NCBI GenBank assembly: GCA_965249775.1
Contig: OZ252253.1
Location: 620,001 to 684,000 of the forward strand
DNA length: 64,000 nt
Source of the DNA: UBA822 sp965249775
Lineage (GTDB): Bacteria; Gemmatimonadota; Gemmatimonadetes; Longimicrobiales; Gaopeijiaceae
Direction: 5' to 3'
Shown: positions 8,272-17,577 of the stretch, one piece after another
Layout: each line of letters opens with the position of its first letter
How positions within the stretch are numbered: the stretch's first letter is position 1
Translations under genes and position numbers: made by a program
The notes under the pieces: generated by a model
Told to the model about the DNA's origin: nothing
The model's database searches: none
Seen by the model: only the letters and a program-made list of their open reading frames with translations

Positions 8272-9585
8272 ATGTTCGAGGCACTCGTATCCTATTTGCC
8301 AGCAGAGTGGCACCGAACGGTAGAGTTCTTCGGAACGCCGATGTGGTGGATCCCCGAGTGGCAGGCCACCTTCCTGAGTTTCGGTTGGTACGCGGATTCG
8401 GTTTTCAGCACCGTACTGAAGCGGTTCTTCCTTCTGATGCCGATCCTGCTGCTGATCGTGGCCGTCTGGTCGACCATGCTGTCGGTTTATACGCTCCCGT
8501 TCAGGGCAAACCGAGCCAAGTTCCTCACGATTATCGCCTTGGGCTGGTGGGATACGGGGCGCGGTATCTGGTTTTATTGGACCGGCGTCATGCGGTTCGC
8601 TGCGCTCATGCTGGGATGGGCCTGGAATCTGGTTGCCTTGACCCTCCGCATGGCTTGGATTGGAATAAAGGGCTTCCTTGCTTCGCCCCTCTCGATGTTC
8701 GACTCCATTTCAAGCCGGTACCTCAGGCCGGGTGTGCCCTGGATCGCGGTGATGCTGACGCTCGTTTGGTCCGCCCTCGAGGCCACGATCTTCAGCTTCA
8801 CCTTGATGCCCACGATGACCGAGGTCTTGGCGGACATCACGGGCTTCGTACCAAGCCGGTTGTTCGTGATGCCGATCCTGTGGTTCTTCCTCTTCTTCCT
8901 TATCGCCGGAAGCTTTGCGAGCATCCAGGTCATGACCGAAGCGCTCCATTCGCGAAGGATCGGACAGGTCATCCAGATGGTCGTGGTCGAGTTCTTCGTG
9001 GCGTTTTTCGAGGTCGTGTTCCTGTATCGGGAGCTCATCGACGCCATCACGCCGTGGATCAACCAGCAGAGCGGCGGTCAGATCCAGATGGGCCTGGTTT
9101 CGACGCTCGCGCTCGGCGTTTTCGGATGGATCGGGATTCGAGGCATGACGTGGTTCCTCTTCGGACGCTTCGGCACGCCCTCGATACTCGCGATCGTCTC
9201 CCGCCAAATGGCCCCGGAGATGGAGACCAGCTATGGCGACGACACCCCGACCCCTGCGATGTGGCGCGGACCGGTCGAGGCCCTGAAGAGCGAAACAGCC
9301 TGGTTCAAGAAGGAGGTTCGCCGTGGCGTCGAGAATGCGTCACTGCCGGTTCTTCAGCTCCTGGCCGTTGCGGTGAACTTCCCGGTGGTGGCGATCAGCT
9401 CGCAACCCCTGTTCACGTTCCCGCTCAGAAGTCTGGACGATGTGCTCGCCGACACCCCGTTCCCAGGAATCATGCGGAAAAAGACAAAAACGGCCGCGCG
9501 CTCCAGCACCAAGAAGCGCGGGTCGTCAGGCAGTGCCGGAGGTAACGCCGGAGGCAATACCGGCTTGGAAGAGGTGACGCCATGA
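8272..9585 (+). CDS. Polytopic inner-membrane protein of unknown function
   Basis: A 437-residue protein I do not recognise. It has about seven hydrophobic segments, at roughly 47-68 (FFLLMPILLLIVAVWSTM), 105-125, 160-180, 200-225, 240-260, 280-305 and 360-385. It ends in a Lys/Arg/Gly/Ser-rich cytoplasmic-looking tail (KKTKTAARSSTKKRGSSGSA). Its stop overlaps the start of the following lipoprotein gene (ATGA), so the pair is translationally coupled, and an OmpA-like lipoprotein follows. A joint role in the envelope is inferred from this arrangement only. The start is supported by GGGAA about nine bases upstream. Confidence 0.7.
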   Translation: MFEALVSYLPAEWHRTVEFFGTPMWWIPEWQATFLSFGWYADSVFSTVLKRFFLLMPILLLIVAVWSTMLSVYTLPFRANRAKFLTIIALGWWDTGRGIWFYWTGVMRFAALMLGWAWNLVALTLRMAWIGIKGFLASPLSMFDSISSRYLRPGVPWIAVMLTLVWSALEATIFSFTLMPTMTEVLADITGFVPSRLFVMPILWFFLFFLIAGSFASIQVMTEALHSRRIGQVIQMVVVEFFVAFFEVVFLYRELIDAITPWINQQSGGQIQMGLVSTLALGVFGWIGIRGMTWFLFGRFGTPSILAIVSRQMAPEMETSYGDDTPTPAMWRGPVEALKSETAWFKKEVRRGVENASLPVLQLLAVAVNFPVVAISSQPLFTFPLRSLDDVLADTPFPGIMRKKTKTAARSSTKKRGSSGSAGGNAGGNTGLEEVTP

Positions 9586-10340
9586 AGCGGGTGATACGGT
9601 CCGCAGTGGCCGGAGCGCTTGCGCTTGCGCTGGCGGCTTGCGTACCCACCGAGGAAGGCCGCGCTCCCCGGTACACGCTGGTAGTGGGGATCGACGTCAG
9701 CGGATCGTTTCACAACTCGGGGAGCTACGACGACGCCTTGAGGTTTGCAGCCCACTACCTGCAGGCCCATCTCAACGGATTCGGCGGACTCCAGGTACCG
9801 ACCGCCGTTTTCGTGGGCTCCGTCGGCGGAAGCCGCCGGGGTGAAGCCAAGACTTTTCATCCGATTCACGACTTCCTCGACAAGGACCGGCATCAGATCG
9901 AAGCCGACCTGAGGGAGTGGTTCCCATCCGAGGATCTGCTCACGGATTTCAACACGTTCTTCGCGCAATCCGCGGAGCTCCTCAAGTCCAGGGGACTCAC
10001 CCTGGCCCCCTTGAACATGGTCCTCTTTACGGATGGTGTCCCCGACGTTTCCCGCGACGACGCGCCCGTGGATCCATACACCACCATCGACTTGAGTCCC
10101 TTGGAGTATCTGTCGCGGAGCGTGACCGTGCGTGTCCTCTATCCGACTCCGCCCGTAGCGGCGAGTTGGAGGGAGGGCGTGAGCCGGCGACGCGTACGGC
10201 TCTGGACCCAGGACGCCGAGGTGATGGAGGGTTGGCATGACCAGGTTCGTCCCGGGCTCGCCATCGCAGAGCAGGAGCTCCTGTGGGGCTGGGTGGCGGA
10301 CAACGTCGACTTTCGCGTGCGGAGGGAGCGAATCCTCTGA
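9582..10340 (+). CDS. VWA-like lipoprotein
   Basis: A 252-residue predicted lipoprotein. The signal peptide ends in the lipobox LAAC with acylated C20. The next region reads as a von Willebrand factor A fold: the core strand YTLVVGIDVSGSF carries a metal-site DxSxS motif (D38, S40, S42), and the later strand NMVLFTDGVPD resembles the second metal-binding segment. VWA domains mediate metal-dependent protein-protein contacts, here probably in the periplasm. The gene starts inside the stop of the upstream polytopic membrane protein and is closed by a strong terminator, so the two form a small operon. Function unknown. Confidence 0.75.
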   Translation: MKRVIRSAVAGALALALAACVPTEEGRAPRYTLVVGIDVSGSFHNSGSYDDALRFAAHYLQAHLNGFGGLQVPTAVFVGSVGGSRRGEAKTFHPIHDFLDKDRHQIEADLREWFPSEDLLTDFNTFFAQSAELLKSRGLTLAPLNMVLFTDGVPDVSRDDAPVDPYTTIDLSPLEYLSRSVTVRVLYPTPPVAASWREGVSRRRVRLWTQDAEVMEGWHDQVRPGLAIAEQELLWGWVADNVDFRVRRERIL

Positions 10341-10348
10341 CGGCATGC

Positions 10349-10388
10349 GCGGAGGCCGCCTCCTAAGCGGCCTCCGCGTTTTTTTTTC
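10349..10388 (+). terminator. Rho-independent terminator
   Basis: A perfect 11-bp stem (GCGGAGGCCGC / GCGGCCTCCGC) with a 7-nt loop is followed by a run of nine T residues, directly after the VWA lipoprotein stop. It is the textbook form for the plus strand. Confidence 0.93.
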
Positions 10389-10462
10389 AAAACGGAATCA
10401 GGCTGTAAGCGTTTTTTGCATCGAAAATCAAGGCTAGCGACGCCTCAAAGCGAGGAGGATCG

Positions 10463-11122
10463 ATGATGGGAACGGCAGTCACGGCGCGACTCACAGGCGC
10501 CCTCACGATTATTTTCGCGGTACTCACCACCGCTTGCGCACATGTGGGCCAAGAGGAATTCGACTCGGAGATCGCAGCGCTCAGAGCGGAGCTCAACGAT
10601 CGCGGTGTTGGGATCGAGAGCCGGAACTCCGCCCAGATCGCTGCGCTGTCGGCCCGTCTGGATCGCCTGACCAATGCGCTCGAGGACCTGGAGGATGAGT
10701 TCGACGTGACCGTCGATCGCTTGCAGACGGCGATTCGCTTCAACGTTCCCGTCCACTTCGACTTCGATCGAGACAACCTGCGCCCTGAGGACCTTCCGGT
10801 ACTGGCCCGTTTCGGCGATGTCGTAACCCAATTCTATCCGGGGGTCCTGCTTACGGTTGAAGGCTTCACGGACAGAGCAGGCTCCCCCGAGTACAACCTC
10901 GATCTCGGACAGCGGCGGGCAGAGGCCGTACGCCTCTACCTGGTCGAGACGGCCGGGTTTCAGGGGAATCGCGTAAGAGCCGTGAGCTACGGAGAGGCTA
11001 CCGAGCGCCTGGTCTTCCCGGATCGTGCGGGACACGACGAGGGGATAGAAAACCGGCGCGTTGCCCTCGTCGTAGAGCACCTCCCCATGACGCCCCGGAC
11101 GCTCACGACCGGAGCTCCGTAG
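10463..11122 (+). CDS. OmpA-family lipoprotein (Pal-like)
   Basis: A 219-residue protein: signal peptide with lipobox LTTAC (C25), a coiled-coil stretch at about 30-90 (EIAALRAELNDRG, IAALSARLDRLTNALEDLEDEF), then an OmpA C-terminal peptidoglycan-binding domain from about 95. The OmpA signature is visible as VHFDFDRDNLRP, TVEGFTDRAGSPEYNLDLGQRRAEAVRLYL and the closing IENRRVALVV. Such proteins tether the outer membrane to peptidoglycan. The coiled coil between lipid anchor and OmpA domain makes it unlike a minimal Pal. GAGGAGG precedes two adjacent ATGs (10463 and 10466); either could be used. It follows the VWA pair but behind a terminator, so it has its own promoter. Confidence 0.88.
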   Translation: MMGTAVTARLTGALTIIFAVLTTACAHVGQEEFDSEIAALRAELNDRGVGIESRNSAQIAALSARLDRLTNALEDLEDEFDVTVDRLQTAIRFNVPVHFDFDRDNLRPEDLPVLARFGDVVTQFYPGVLLTVEGFTDRAGSPEYNLDLGQRRAEAVRLYLVETAGFQGNRVRAVSYGEATERLVFPDRAGHDEGIENRRVALVVEHLPMTPRTLTTGAP

Positions 11123-11126
11123 AGCG

Positions 11127-11153
11127 CGCCTGCTGTCGCAGGCGGTTTGTCTT
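11127..11153 (+). terminator. Hairpin terminator after the OmpA lipoprotein
   Basis: CGCCTGC / GCAGGCG with a 4-nt loop, followed by GTTTGTCTT, just after the OmpA-like gene stop. It overlaps the end of the convergent minus-strand gene by a base or two. Confidence 0.7.
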
Positions 11154-13431
11154 ATCCGGGCAAGGCCGGAATATTCGGGAGGCGCGGTGTGAGGTCTCGC
11201 AGCCGCCTCTCGAGCGATGTCTTCAGTCCGTCGAGTTCGTCGCTGTAGTCGGTCAGCGTCCCACCGATCGCCTCCTCGAAGCCGGCCAACTGAGCCCGTG
11301 CATCGACCAGGGATTGCTCGATGAGGCGATCCACCTCGGCGCGTGCACGCGCCTCGGCCCGGCGAACCTCTGATCCGATCTGATCCCTCAAGGCCCCCAC
11401 GACTTGCCCGCCGATGTTGGACCGGACCGAAATCCCGGGCGAGAAGAGTGCCCCGTCCAGTTCAAGTGTGATCTCCACCGAGGTCAACCTCGATACGAGA
11501 TCCCAGAGGTAGTCCGCGGTGCCCGTGGCGTCGGGATCGGGGCGTTCCCAGGTGGCGCCCGTCACGGACCACGTGACCTCCCCGAGGATCGAGTTTCCCG
11601 ACCTCGAGAGGTCGACCCGCGTGTCTCCGTCACCGAGATCGAGGCGGCCTCCCAGGGCGGCGATCTCCAGCGATGGGAGCGGGAGTCCCGACAACCGCGC
11701 GATCAGTTGATCCTCGGCGACTGATCCGGTCCGGTCCAGACTCAGATCGAACGCGGCACTCGCGGGTCCGCTCTCCCCGGTGAGCTGCACTGTGGTCGGT
11801 CTTCCGGTGGCACCCGGATCGCTGCTCAGGTCGAGGACCCGAATCACGAAGCCGGTCAGCTCGCTCAACGTCACGGACCCCTCCAGCTTGTTCATGGCGA
11901 AGGTGGGTAGGGGGGAGCCCACGGATGGAAACGTGACGTCCTCACCCGCGCGACGGAGCCGCCCCGGCCCCTCGAACCGAACGGACTGGCCGCCGTCGGG
12001 AAGATTGTCATCGACGACCTGGGCCCAGTACAGGAGGGTCTCCACTCGCTCCATCAATGGAGCCTGGAAGAGGGCAGCGCTGATGTCATCGGGATCGAAG
12101 GTAGGGAGGTTGAGCACGCCCAATGCTCTCCGATAGTCGCCGTCGCGAAGGTCGTCCAGCGCAGCGAAGCTCTCACGCAGGCCCACCACCGCGGTTCGAA
12201 AATCTTCCCCGAGCTCGGAGATGCGGTTGAGGTTGTCCGTAACCCGCTCAGTAAGCGAGCGGAGTGTGCTGACCGCACGTGTGGCTCCCGCGAGCCCCAG
12301 ACTCCTGATGGATGCACCCTCGAGTGAGGCGAGCAGCGCGGACACCGAGTCGATCTGCGCAGCGGGGCTCAGCGCCCCGATCCGGTTCCCAAAGGCCCGC
12401 CGAGCAACGCCCACAGAACCTACCAATTCCCGAGCCTGGATCACGGTCTCCAGAGAGTTGGCGTTGAGGGCGCTGAAGTCGGGGATCGAGAAGCTCGGTG
12501 TGGGAAGCGTCGGGATTCGAGCGGATGCTCTCCAGCGCGCCATCTCATCCCGAAAGAACGTGCTCCGCTCGCGAAGGGTATCGACCTCCCCAGGGGTCTC
12601 ACGTCGGGTGTTGAACCGAATATCGCGCACTACGATACTGTCGATCGCGATCTTGGCCCTTAGGAGCGGGCCCGTGTACATCGCCGCGCTCATTTCCCCG
12701 ACCTCGATGATGTTGTTCTCTGGAGCCGACGGATTCGTGACGTGGAGGCCGTTGATTGCGAAGGCACCGTCCGAGAGATCGACATCCATCGCGCCCACGT
12801 CGACCGTGGCACCGGCGATCCGGGTTCCCGCCCGCTCCACTCCAGCGCGCGCGCTACGGTCGGCCAGCAACCACCAAGCGCCCACGCCTAGGGTTACGAA
12901 CAAGGTCAGCGGCAGGACGAACCCCTTGCGGATCCACCCGTGGCGCCTGGCTTCCAGCCCGAGCAGACGGCGGACGGGACCGACTCGCCCCATAGCGCCG
13001 ACTATCGGTGTGCCCGACAGAACCCGCTCGAGGCCGTCGCGATAGGTTGCCACACCCCTCCGCCCGAGAAGGAAGAGGGGAATCGACGCCGCGGCCCAGA
13101 AAACCAGACTCCCCAACGTCACCGTGTTGTTGAACCGCGTGAGCGGCAGAAGCGGAGCGTTGAATGCCTGGGTCCAAAGGGGCGTCAGGAACTCGGAGGA
13201 GAGCAGGGCGGACCCGAGGCCGTGGAAAACTGGATCGAGCAGAAAGCCCACGGGGATGGCGGCGATCCATCCCAACAAGAAGGTGGTGATCGAAAGACGC
13301 AGCACAACAGGCGCGGCGAGGAACAGGAGGTTGTGCACGCTGAGAACAGGAGTCAGGCCGAGGGCCGCACCCAGCGCGAAGCCGGCCGCCATCTGGTCTA
13401 CTGAATAGTCCCTGGATTCCGTGGTCGTCAT
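11152..13431 (-). CDS. Fused membrane/AsmA-like protein (TIGR03546 + TIGR03545-like)
   Basis: A 759-residue protein. Residues 1-165 form a DUF2062-like multi-helix membrane module (AAGFALGAALGLTPVLSVHNLLFLAAP, TTFLLGWIAAIPVGFLLDPVFHGLG, VFWAAASIPLFLLGRR). After a cytoplasmic loop, a further helix at about 172-190 leads into a long periplasmic part. This part resembles AsmA-type lipid-transfer or envelope proteins (GATVDVGAMDVDLSDGAF, INGLHVTNP, LELDGALFSPGISVRSNIGG) with a helical middle and a coiled-coil end (RRAEARARAEVDRLIEQS). From memory, families TIGR03546 and TIGR03545 are uncharacterised and usually encoded by two neighbouring genes in diderms; here both parts seem to be in one chain. 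The function is inferred to be envelope related. Confidence 0.75.
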   Translation of the reverse strand: MTTTESRDYSVDQMAAGFALGAALGLTPVLSVHNLLFLAAPVVLRLSITTFLLGWIAAIPVGFLLDPVFHGLGSALLSSEFLTPLWTQAFNAPLLPLTRFNNTVTLGSLVFWAAASIPLFLLGRRGVATYRDGLERVLSGTPIVGAMGRVGPVRRLLGLEARRHGWIRKGFVLPLTLFVTLGVGAWWLLADRSARAGVERAGTRIAGATVDVGAMDVDLSDGAFAINGLHVTNPSAPENNIIEVGEMSAAMYTGPLLRAKIAIDSIVVRDIRFNTRRETPGEVDTLRERSTFFRDEMARWRASARIPTLPTPSFSIPDFSALNANSLETVIQARELVGSVGVARRAFGNRIGALSPAAQIDSVSALLASLEGASIRSLGLAGATRAVSTLRSLTERVTDNLNRISELGEDFRTAVVGLRESFAALDDLRDGDYRRALGVLNLPTFDPDDISAALFQAPLMERVETLLYWAQVVDDNLPDGGQSVRFEGPGRLRRAGEDVTFPSVGSPLPTFAMNKLEGSVTLSELTGFVIRVLDLSSDPGATGRPTTVQLTGESGPASAAFDLSLDRTGSVAEDQLIARLSGLPLPSLEIAALGGRLDLGDGDTRVDLSRSGNSILGEVTWSVTGATWERPDPDATGTADYLWDLVSRLTSVEITLELDGALFSPGISVRSNIGGQVVGALRDQIGSEVRRAEARARAEVDRLIEQSLVDARAQLAGFEEAIGGTLTDYSDELDGLKTSLERRLRDLTPRLPNIPALPG

Positions 13432-13486
13432 CGGGAGCTCTCACCTGTTAGCTTCTGGATCGAGGGATGAAGTGCCCTCTTCTCGG

Positions 13487-13560
<74 letters not shown>

Positions 13561-13657
13561 TTGTAGAAATTCCCCAGTGACAACGGGTTGTGTAAGCGGT
13601 GGGGCATGCCGCTCAAAACAGTTCCGGTTGCGTGACCTCGGTTGACAGGCTGTGGGA

Positions 13658-15319
13658 TTAGAGACCGGGGTGAGATAGCACGAGGAGTTGGTTGGCGGCG
13701 ACATTCGAGACGTTCGACATAACCCCGTCGGGCCATCGCACGGACAGATCAACGCTCGTGGCATCCCCCAGCCCGAAGTGTGCCTCGGCCGGATTCTGTG
13801 AGACGAAGTTGTCGCCTGCCCGGATCTCCCTCACCTGGGTGTCCCCGATTGAAGAAGTGATCGTGATAAGGGCGCCGATCCCTTGCGTGTTGGGAGACGG
13901 GCCCACCAGAACGACCCCCAAGTAGTTGAAGGGCTGGCTCGTCTGGGCAACCTGGTTCATGTAAAAGCTAGGCCCGTCATCGTTGTTTGCTACGAAGATG
14001 TCGATGTCGCCGTCACGGTCGGCGTCGAAACAGACCACGCCACGGCCCTGCCCGTTGTCCACCAGGCCGTTGCCCAAAGACGCCTCGGTGAACGTCCCAT
14101 TCCCGTTCGACATGAACAGGACGGAAGGATCGGCCACGAACTCGGCCTGGTTACGCCAGCCATTGACGTGGAACAAGTCGAGCCAGCCATCGTTGTCGAA
14201 ATCCGCGAAGCAGCTCCCCCAGCCCCAGAAGCCGTTGCGCACCCCGGCCGACGCGCTCACGTCGGTGAACGTGCCCGAGCCGTCGTTCCGGTAGAGCCGG
14301 TTGCCGGTTATGCCCCACATGCCCTCCGCAAATGTGTTGGGATCAAGAACGCTCGATACGAACCAATCCATGTCCCCGTCGCCGTCGTAGTCGCCCACGG
14401 CTGCTCCCATCCCGTTCTCGTCTGTTAGAACGGAGCCCGTGGACTCGCGGAACACCCCCCTGTCGTTCACGAATACCTTGCTGGTCCGAAAATCACTCGC
14501 TATCAACAGGTCGAGATCGGCGTCACCGTCGATGTCGGAGAAGTTGGCCGCGAACGTGTACGTGCGCTGGAGGCTATCGAGCCCGGCCTGCGCCGAGATG
14601 TCCGTAAACGCTCCCCCACCGTCATTCCTCCAGAGGAATCCACCAACGCCAAAAAACGACGACCGCCAGTGGCTCAAGAACAAGTCGAGGCGCTGGTCAC
14701 CGTTGATGTCGGCCGCGCTGATCGAGTAGGTGTTCTGCTCGAGCGGTGGGGTGATACCCGACGCGGTTGTTACATCCGCGAAGGTCAGGCCGCCGAGATT
14801 GTGATAGACGCGCACGGAGTTCAGCTCATCAGAGCTTTGGGAGGGATCGTCTCCGTCGGGCGGATCCCTGACCCCACCCATGATGATGTCGAGGAGGCCG
14901 TCCCCGTCGTAGTCGACGAACAACGGGCCCGACTCGAACAACGGCGTGTCGGCCATAGCCGCCACCAAGGTCGCGCTAAACGTTCCGTCCCCTTGGTTCA
15001 CATAAAGCGTGTTTTCGCCTGTCCCTTCGGAGACCACGAACAGGTCGATATCTCCGTCGTTGTCCACATCCCCGGCCGCAGCTCCTCCAACGACCCAGAA
15101 CTGATCGGAGTTGGGCAGGGCCGGTCTGAGCCTGAGGCCTCCGAAACCGGACTCGGTCGTACGATCCACGAACGTGGCCGCTCCTGGCGGTGCCGTCTCT
15201 GGACCTGTCGGCGTACCGCCCGACTCCGAGTCCGACGAGCACCCGAATGTGAAGCCGGCGACCAGCAACGCAGGGGAGAGTCGCGTAATCTTCGAGATAG
15301 CTCGAGTGAGCTGTATCAT
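13658..15319 (-). CDS. VCBS/FG-GAP repeat lipoprotein with ASPIC/UnbV domain, copy 1
   Basis: A 553-residue predicted surface lipoprotein: lipobox at C27 (FTFGCSS), then beta-propeller repeats each carrying a calcium-binding DxDxDGxxD pattern (GDVDNDGDIDLFV, VDYDGDGLLDIIMGG, ADINGDQRLDLFLSHW, GDYDGDGDMDWFVSS, ADFDNDGWLDLFHVNG, FDADRDGDIDIFVANN). A C-terminal UnbV/ASPIC domain follows (NYLGVVLVGPSPNTQGIGALITI, HFGLGDATSVDLSVRWPDG). This layout is the CRTAC1-like family found on the surface of many Bacteroidota, Gemmatimonadota and Planctomycetota; roles are largely unknown. A near-identical tandem paralogue lies just upstream. The tandem arrangement suggests recent duplication. Confidence 0.88.
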   Translation of the reverse strand: MIQLTRAISKITRLSPALLVAGFTFGCSSDSESGGTPTGPETAPPGAATFVDRTTESGFGGLRLRPALPNSDQFWVVGGAAAGDVDNDGDIDLFVVSEGTGENTLYVNQGDGTFSATLVAAMADTPLFESGPLFVDYDGDGLLDIIMGGVRDPPDGDDPSQSSDELNSVRVYHNLGGLTFADVTTASGITPPLEQNTYSISAADINGDQRLDLFLSHWRSSFFGVGGFLWRNDGGGAFTDISAQAGLDSLQRTYTFAANFSDIDGDADLDLLIASDFRTSKVFVNDRGVFRESTGSVLTDENGMGAAVGDYDGDGDMDWFVSSVLDPNTFAEGMWGITGNRLYRNDGSGTFTDVSASAGVRNGFWGWGSCFADFDNDGWLDLFHVNGWRNQAEFVADPSVLFMSNGNGTFTEASLGNGLVDNGQGRGVVCFDADRDGDIDIFVANNDDGPSFYMNQVAQTSQPFNYLGVVLVGPSPNTQGIGALITITSSIGDTQVREIRAGDNFVSQNPAEAHFGLGDATSVDLSVRWPDGVMSNVSNVAANQLLVLSHPGL

Positions 15320-15451
15320 CGCGACCTCTGCCTGGATGGTAGTAGGGATGGGTAAAGAAAGAGCCCTTCGACGCGGCGGGACAAAATGTGGGAAGTAGAA
15401 CTGCGATGGTCAACATTAAGCCCGCCGAAACCCGTGAGAGGGCTCCTAGAC

Positions 15452-15494
15452 GTCGAAGCCTCGTAAGAGGTCATCCGTAGGGACGGTTGGGCCG
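15452..15494 (-). promoter_or_regulatory. Conserved 43-bp block upstream of VCBS gene copy 1
   Basis: This block matches 17425-17467 at 41 of 43 positions, and each copy lies 130-240 bp upstream of its VCBS lipoprotein gene. On the minus strand it contains a short inverted repeat CCTC-TTAC-GAGG. Conservation in otherwise diverged spacer suggests a shared regulatory element, or a remnant of the duplication. Confidence 0.5.
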
Positions 15495-15571
15495 ATGATG
15501 AAGCCTGATCTCGAAGAGACATCTTGAGCACCAGTCTCAGAGACTCACGGGCCCGTTGACAGAATGCGGGA

Positions 15572-17230
15572 TTAGGCACCAGGGTGAGACAGGACGAGGA
15601 GTTGGTTGGCGGCGACATTCGATTCCGTCGATATCATCCCATCGGGCCACCGCACGGACAGATCAACGCTTGTGGCGTCCCCCAGCCCGAAGTGAGCCTC
15701 GGCCGGATCCTGTGAGAGGAAGTTGCTGCCTGCCCGAATCTCTCTCACCTGAGTGCCCCCGATCGAAGGAGTGATCGTGATGACGGCGCCGATCCCTTGC
15801 GTGTTGGGAGACGGGCCCCTCAGAACGACGCCCAAGTAGTTACTCTGGACAAGCTGGTTCACGTAGAAGCTAGGCCCGTCACCGTTGTTCGATACGAAGA
15901 TGTCGATGTCTCCGTCCCGGTCGGCGTCGAAACAGACCACCCCACGGCCCTGCCCGTTGTCCACCAGGCCGTTGCCCAAAGACGCCTCGGTGAACGTCCC
16001 ATCCCCGTTCGACATGAACAGGACAGAAGGATCGGCCAACCACTCGGCGCCCTCGAGTTGCCAGCCATTCACGTGGAACAAGTCGAGCCAGCCGTCGTTG
16101 TCGAAGTCCGCGAAGCAGCTCCCCCAGCCGAAGAAGCCCTCGCGCACCCCAGCCGATGCGCTCACGTCGGTTAATGTGCCCGAGCCGTCGTTCTGGTAGA
16201 GCCGGTTGCCGGATAAGCCCGAGACCGGATCAAAAATGCTCGATACGAACCAATCCATGTCTCCGTCGCCGTCGTAGTCGCCCACGGCCGCCCCCATCCC
16301 GTTCTGGTCGGTGAGAATGGAGCCGGTGGACTCGCTGAAAACCCCTCCGCTGTTCAGGAACACCTTGCTGCTCCTGAAGTCACTCGATACCAACAGGTCG
16401 AGATCAGCGTCAGCGTCGATGTCGGAGAAGTTGGCCGCGAACGTCCACGAGGACTGGAGGTCATCGAGCCCGGCCTGCGACGAGATGTCCGTAAACACTC
16501 CCGCACCGTCATTCCTCTAAAGGAACCCACCACCGCCGAAAAAAGATGATCTCCAGTGGCTCAAGAACAAGTCGAGGCGCTGGTCGCCGTTGATGTCAGC
16601 CGCGGTGATCGAGTACGTGTTCAGCTCGAGTGACAGGGTGAGACCCGCGGTGCTTGTGACGTCCACGAAGTTCAGGCCGCCGATGTTGTGGTAGACGCGC
16701 ACGGCGGCCGGCTGATCAGGGTCTAGGGGGTAATTGCCCCCGTCCTCGAAGATCCTGACCCCGCCCATGATGATATCGAGGAGGCCGTCCCCGTCGTAGT
16801 CGACGAACAACGGGCCCGATTCGAACAACGGGGTATCGGGCGTCGGGGAGGTCGCGCTAAACGTACCGTTGCCTTGGTTCACATAAAGTGTGTTTTCGTC
16901 TGTCCTCCTTCCCTCGGAGACCACGAACAGGTCGATGTCCCCGTCGTTGTCCAGATCCCCGGCCGCCGCTCCTCCGATGATCTTGAACGCCTGGGCCTGA
17001 GGCAGGTCCGGTGCGAGCCTGAGGCCGCCAAAACCGGACGCGGTCGTACGATCCACGAACGTGGCCGTCCCTGGCGCCGGCGGCGTTGGTTGCTGGCTGA
17101 TTGTCGGGCCCGTCGGTCTGTCCGGCCCGCACTCGAATGTGAGGTGGGCGATCAGCAACGCAGAGGAGAGTCGTGTACTCTTCGAGATAGCTCGTAGAGC
17201 GCGCGGTGCCATCGCAGCCTCTGCCCGCAT
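15572..17230 (-). pseudogene. VCBS/ASPIC lipoprotein copy 2, interrupted by one in-frame amber codon
   Basis: Read through, this is a 552-residue paralogue of the downstream copy 1, with the same order: lipobox-like start (LLIAHLTFECG), DxDxDGD repeats, ASPIC/UnbV end. The reading frame stays constant from start to end but contains a TAG at 16517-16519, where copy 1 has TGG (tryptophan) in GGFLWRND. The rest of the frame is intact on both sides, so the damage is one G-to-A type change and probably recent. Alternatives are amber suppression, or two separate polypeptides (237 residues and a C-terminal part); neither has support here. The lipobox is also less canonical than in copy 1. Confidence 0.8.
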
Positions 17231-17331
17231 GGTATGGGGGTAGGGAGACCAAGAGCCCTTCGACGGGTCTGGACAATGTGAACAGTAGCACTGAACTGGT
17301 CAACATTGGAAATGTTAAGCAATGCACTTGA

Positions 17332-17404
17332 AATGTTTGATCTAGTACGAAGCCTCATCTCGTATGTTAATAACAACATCCATAATGTTTGATCTTGTAC
17401 GAAG
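17332..17404. repeat. Two 21-bp direct repeats upstream of VCBS copy 2
   Basis: AATGTTTGATCTAGTACGAAG at 17332-17352 and the same sequence with one change (A to T) at 17384-17404, spaced 52 bp apart, about five DNA turns. Position and spacing fit paired protein binding sites in the promoter region of the minus-strand VCBS gene. Confidence 0.5.
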
Positions 17405-17424
17405 AGACTCACGGGGAAGAGGCC

Positions 17425-17467
17425 GTCGAAACCTCGTAGGAGGTCATCCGTAGGGACGGTTGGGCCG
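17425..17467 (-). promoter_or_regulatory. Conserved 43-bp block upstream of VCBS gene copy 2
   Basis: Partner of the block at 15452-15494 (41 of 43 identical). On the minus strand it contains the inverted repeat ACCTC-CTAC-GAGGT. Confidence 0.5.
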
Positions 17468-17577
17468 TTCTCAACAGCGAGCCTCTGTTGTGTGTCCCCG
17501 TTGTGTAACCGCCTGCTGGACGGGGGCGGCAGCATTCGATACCGCGGCGGGCCGCGGCTCGCTGAGAAAACTCCTTG

